A stretch of DNA of 8,667 nt from Ectopseudomonas composti. GTDB taxonomy: Bacteria > Pseudomonadota > Gammaproteobacteria > Pseudomonadales > Pseudomonadaceae. The stretch spans positions 1-8,667 of the forward strand of contig CAMPIF010000159.1 of assembly GCA_946886245.1 (NCBI GenBank). The letters are read 5' to 3'. The position numbers and the translations under genes were made by a program. Below, piece by piece: positions 6,738 to 8,667 of this stretch. Within the stretch, counting starts at the first letter, position 1, and the number at the start of each line of letters is the position of its first letter. The notes below the pieces were generated by a model. That model saw nothing but the letters and a program-made list of their open reading frames with translations, ran no database searches and was not told the origin of the DNA.

Positions 6738-6766
6738 TTGAGACAGCTTCTTCAGGTGCTTATGAT
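6738..6766 (+). promoter_or_regulatory. Sigma-70 promoter of the acyltransferase gene
   Basis: TTGAGA (6738-6743), a 17-bp spacer and TATGAT (6761-6766) match the sigma-70 consensus at four and five of six bases with ideal spacing. Transcription would start near 6773, giving a leader of about 23 bases that contains AAGGAG (6785-6790). It lies in the 192-bp divergent spacer shared with the HD-GYP gene, for which no good promoter was identified. Confidence 0.65.
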
Positions 6767-6795
6767 GGCCACCACGCGCCCGCCAAGGAGTTGAT

Positions 6796-7689
6796 ATGCG
6801 TCCCCTGCTGACTGGCCTACTCAATATAGTCCTGCTGCTCGCCAACACCCTGATCCTGATCGGCCCGCTGCTGCTGATCGCCCTGGCCAAGTTCGTCTTG
6901 CCCGGGCAAAGCGCTCGCGACACCTGTTCGCGCGGGGTGATGTGGGTGGCCGAATTCTGGGCGGAGAACTGCAAACGCATCTTCGCCCTGCTGACGCCGA
7001 CATTCTGGGACATTCGCGGCAATGCGCAGCTGCGCAGAGACCGCTCCTACCTGGTAATCAGCAATCACCAATCCTGGATCGACATTCCCGCCCTGGTGCA
7101 GGCGTTCAACCGCAGGACGCCCTACTTCAAGTTCTTCCTCAAGCAAGAGCTGATCTGGGTGCCCTTCCTCGGCCTGGCCTTCTGGGCGCTCGATTACCCC
7201 TTCATGAAGCGCTACTCCAAGGCATTCCTGGACAAGAACCCGCATATGAAGGGCAAGGACCTGGAGATCACCAGGGCCGCTTGCGAGAAGTTCAAGCGCC
7301 TGCCGGTGACCGTGGTCAACTACCTGGAAGGCACCCGCTTCACGCCGGCCAAGCAGGCCCAGCAGCAGTCGCCCTACCGCTACCTGCTCAAGCCCAAGGC
7401 TGGCGGCGTGGCGTTCGTCCTGGCCACGTTGGGTGAACAGATCGACGCCGTGCTGGACGTGACGCTGGTCTACCCCGGCCAGCAGGTGCCGGGGTTCTGG
7501 GCCTTGCTCAGCGGCCAGGTGCCGAAGGTGATCATGGATATCCAGACCCTCGAACTGGACCCGGCGCTGTACCAGGGCGACTACGAGAACGACGCCGAAT
7601 TCCGCCAGTACCTGCAGGAGTGGGTGAGCCAGCTGTGGCGGGACAAGGATGCCCGTATCGAGCGCCTACGCGAGCAAGCCACCTCGTAG
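6796..7689 (+). CDS. yihG: YihG-like 1-acyl-sn-glycerol-3-phosphate acyltransferase (PlsC superfamily)
   Basis: A 297-residue membrane-bound enzyme that should add a second acyl chain to lysophosphatidic acid in phospholipid synthesis. Residues 8-33 form an N-terminal membrane helix. The acyltransferase motif is NHQSWID with catalytic H91 and D96. The block FFLKQELIWVPFLGLAFW (113-130) plus PFMKRYSKAF is almost the same as in E. coli YihG as I recall it. EGTRFT at 178-183 is the glycerol-phosphate-binding motif. YVYPG-type ends are replaced by TLVYPG near residue 225. The length is close to E. coli YihG (about 310). YihG differs from the housekeeping PlsC in having a longer C-terminal half; in E. 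coli it influences the acyl composition of membrane lipids. The start is firm: AAGGAG lies five bases upstream. A sigma-70 promoter precedes it, and a short palindromic repeat begins immediately after the stop. Confidence 0.93.
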   Translation: MRPLLTGLLNIVLLLANTLILIGPLLLIALAKFVLPGQSARDTCSRGVMWVAEFWAENCKRIFALLTPTFWDIRGNAQLRRDRSYLVISNHQSWIDIPALVQAFNRRTPYFKFFLKQELIWVPFLGLAFWALDYPFMKRYSKAFLDKNPHMKGKDLEITRAACEKFKRLPVTVVNYLEGTRFTPAKQAQQQSPYRYLLKPKAGGVAFVLATLGEQIDAVLDVTLVYPGQQVPGFWALLSGQVPKVIMDIQTLELDPALYQGDYENDAEFRQYLQEWVSQLWRDKDARIERLREQATS

Positions 7690-7730
7690 GGTGCGCAGTG
7701 CGCACCGATCTTCCAAAGCCACTGGTGCGC
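7690..7730. repeat. GGTGCGC/GCGCACC palindromic repeat abutting the yihG stop
   Basis: GGTGCGC (7690-7696), GCGCACC (7700-7706) and GGTGCGC (7724-7730) are three alternating 7-mers that can form either of two perfect hairpins. The first has a three-base loop and starts right after the TAG stop. The preceding bases CGTAGGGTGCGC look like the edge of a common Pseudomonas dispersed repeat, which would mean that the repeat supplies the stop codon. No U-run follows, so terminator function is doubtful. Confidence 0.5.
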
Positions 7731-7761
7731 GCGACCTCGGCAGCCCCTCGACGCCCTGTCG

Positions 7762-7775
7762 TTCGGCTTTCCGAA
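7762..7775 (+). promoter_or_regulatory. Probable AauR upstream activator site 1 (perfect TTCGG-N4-CCGAA)
   Basis: TTCGG-CTTT-CCGAA is a perfect dyad, extended to eight base pairs per arm (TCGTTCGG/CCGAACGA, 7759-7778). As I recall it, TTCGGNNNNCCGAA is the reported binding motif of AauR, the sigma-54 activator of acidic amino acid uptake in P. putida. The site is centred about 130 bp before the predicted transcription start of gltI, a normal distance for an enhancer-binding protein. Confidence 0.75.
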
Positions 7776-7792
7776 CGAGCCACCCCGACTTA

Positions 7793-7806
7793 TTCGCCAA
7801 GCCGAA
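7793..7806 (+). promoter_or_regulatory. Probable AauR site 2 (one mismatch)
   Basis: TTCGC-CAAG-CCGAA departs from TTCGGNNNNCCGAA at a single base. Its centre is 31 bp from that of site 1, close to three turns of B-DNA, so both sites face the same side of the helix, as is usual for cooperative enhancer-binding proteins. Function is inferred. Confidence 0.55.
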
Positions 7807-7843
7807 CGCACCACGTCGCCGACAGAAAAATAAAATCCTTTAA

Positions 7844-7856
7844 ATTCAAATAATTA
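7844..7856 (+). promoter_or_regulatory. IHF-like site between activator sites and the sigma-54 promoter
   Basis: ATTCAA-ATAA-TTA matches the IHF consensus WATCAANNNNTTR at all but one specified position. It sits in an unusually A+T-rich stretch (7826-7867) between the activator sites and the -24/-12 promoter, where DNA bending would bring bound AauR onto RNA polymerase. Confidence 0.5.
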
Positions 7857-7872
7857 GAGTTAAAAAAGGCAC

Positions 7873-7888
7873 TGGCACATATCCTGCT
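7873..7888 (+). promoter_or_regulatory. Sigma-54 (RpoN) promoter of gltI/aatJ
   Basis: TGGCACATATCCTGCT has the invariant GG (7874-7875) and GC (7886-7887) separated by exactly ten bases. It fits TGGCAC-N5-TTGCW with one change (CTGCT for TTGCT). Transcription would begin near 7899, giving a leader of about 75 bases before gltI. The upstream dyads and IHF-like site strengthen the call. Confidence 0.82.
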
Positions 7889-7948
7889 CCGTCCTCCTCA
7901 GGAATGCGATAGACCTTCCCTGAGCAAAGTGGCGTACCGCGCCATCAC

Positions 7949-7956
7949 AACAACAA
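7949..7956 (+). promoter_or_regulatory. AACAACAA Hfq/Crc-type motif before the gltI RBS
   Basis: The leader contains ACAACAACAACA, including AACAACAA at 7949-7956, a full match to AAnAAnAA. It ends four bases before the ribosome binding site GAGGA (7961-7965). Amino acid transport genes are typical targets of Hfq/Crc catabolite repression in Pseudomonas, so binding here would block translation when preferred carbon sources are present. Confidence 0.6.
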
Positions 7957-7973
7957 CATCGAGGACTCGATTC

Positions 7974-8667
7974 ATGCGTACCTTCCACCGTGTACTGAGC
8001 GTGGCCATTGCCGCCGCCTTCCTTTCCACTCCGGTGACCGCCGAGGAACTGACCGGCACCCTGAAGAAGATCAAGGACAACGGCACCATCACCCTGGGCC
8101 ACCGCGACTCGTCCATTCCCTTCTCCTACTTCGGCGACAACTCGCGCCAGCCGATCGGCTACTCCCATGACCTGCAATTGAAGGTGGTCGAGGCGATCAA
8201 GCAGGAACTGGGCATGCCGGACCTGAAGGTACGCTACAACCTGGTCACTTCGCAGACCCGCATCCCGCTGGTGCAGAACGGCACCGTCGACCTGGAGTGC
8301 GGCTCCACCACCAACAACATCGAACGTCAGCAGCAGGTCGACTTCTCCGTCGGCATCTTCGAGGTGGGCACCCGCCTGCTGGCCAAGAAGACCAGCGGCA
8401 TCAACGATTTCGACGACCTCGAGGGCAAGAACGTGGTGACCACCGCCGGTACCACGTCCGAGCGTCTGATCAAGTCGATGAATGCCGAGAAGAAGATGGG
8501 CATGAACGTGATTTCCGCCAAGGATCACGGCGAGTCCTTCCTGATGCTCGAATCCAACCGCGCCGTCGCCTTCATGATGGACGATGCCCTGCTCGCCGGC
8601 GAAATGGCCAAGGCCAAGAAGCCGGACGACTGGGCCGTGGTCGGCACCCCGCAATCGTTCGAGATCT
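7974..8667 (+). CDS. gltI: Glutamate/aspartate ABC transporter periplasmic binding protein GltI/AatJ (C-terminus beyond window)
   Basis: Periplasmic receptor that delivers glutamate and aspartate to an inner-membrane ABC importer; the Pseudomonas name is aatJ. The first 231 residues of roughly 300 are present. Residues 1-23 are a signal peptide (MRTFHRVLSVAIAAAFLSTP, cleavage after VTA). The mature part has the type 3 solute-binding fold features: TLKKIKDNGTITLGHRDSSI, PFSY, IGYSHDLQLKVVEAI, TSQTRIPLVQNGTVDLECGS with the single Cys109, TTNNIERQQQVDFS and TTAGTTSERL. The GHRDSSIPFSY and CGSTTNN segments are characteristic of the acidic amino acid subfamily. The start has GAGGA eight bases upstream. 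Genes for the permease and ATPase subunits are expected downstream but are not in view. Upstream sites suggest AauR/RpoN induction and Hfq/Crc repression. Confidence 0.95.
   Translation, partial: MRTFHRVLSVAIAAAFLSTPVTAEELTGTLKKIKDNGTITLGHRDSSIPFSYFGDNSRQPIGYSHDLQLKVVEAIKQELGMPDLKVRYNLVTSQTRIPLVQNGTVDLECGSTTNNIERQQQVDFSVGIFEVGTRLLAKKTSGINDFDDLEGKNVVTTAGTTSERLIKSMNAEKKMGMNVISAKDHGESFLMLESNRAVAFMMDDALLAGEMAKAKKPDDWAVVGTPQSFEI

Noticed and set aside
7860..8654. 264-codon minus-strand frame opposite gltI
   Set aside because: It would cover the sigma-54 promoter, the leader and gltI. The plus-strand gltI reading has a signal peptide and family motifs, and the antisense product resembles nothing.
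1..8667. CRISPR array, tRNA, rRNA, insertion sequence, prophage or defence system
   Set aside because: No regularly spaced direct repeats, no tRNA-like cloverleaf, no transposase, integrase or phage protein, and no defence domain was seen in any credible gene.

Overview
This window reads as a chromosomal segment of a Pseudomonas species. It is GC-rich. CreB, CreC, a YihG-type acyltransferase and an acidic amino acid binding protein are all recognisable by sequence. The intergenic spaces carry REP-like palindromes of the kind scattered through Pseudomonas genomes. The repeat types suggest the mendocina/oleovorans side of the genus, but that is an impression only. No RNA gene, insertion sequence, prophage, toxin system or CRISPR array is visible.

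Layout: five-and-a-half genes lie on the minus strand (left and centre) and two on the plus strand (right). From the left, creC is cut by the window edge at its H-box. It is followed upstream by its partner creB (about 1-1498). A 281-bp spacer holds a perfect 25-bp inverted repeat. Next come a small tandem-CBS protein (1780-2220) and a large methyl-accepting chemotaxis protein (2279-4309). A 309-bp gene-free stretch with two REP-like hairpins precedes a small exported retropepsin-like 'ATP-dependent zinc protease' family protein that uses a TTG start (4619-5128). Then comes an HD-GYP cyclic-di-GMP phosphodiesterase (5365-6603), ending at a long inverted repeat that doubles as a likely terminator. 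Divergently from it, a YihG-like lysophosphatidic acid acyltransferase (6796-7689) has a clear sigma-70 promoter. The window ends inside gltI/aatJ (from 7974), the periplasmic glutamate/aspartate receptor of an ABC transporter.

The genes do not form one pathway. creB-creC is a two-gene transcription unit (3-nt gap). The CBS, chemotaxis, protease and HD-GYP genes appear to be separate units that share an orientation; their common theme is sensing and signalling.

The most informative part of the window is the gltI control region (7760-7973). It contains a perfect TTCGG-N4-CCGAA dyad, which matches the motif I recall for the acidic amino acid regulator AauR. A second copy with one mismatch lies 31 bp away, about three helical turns. 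Further downstream are an IHF-like site, a sigma-54 -24/-12 promoter, and an AACAACAA Hfq/Crc-type motif just before the ribosome binding site. Together they suggest substrate-induced, RpoN-dependent transcription with catabolite repression at translation. A second AACAACAA abuts the ribosome binding site of the CBS gene.
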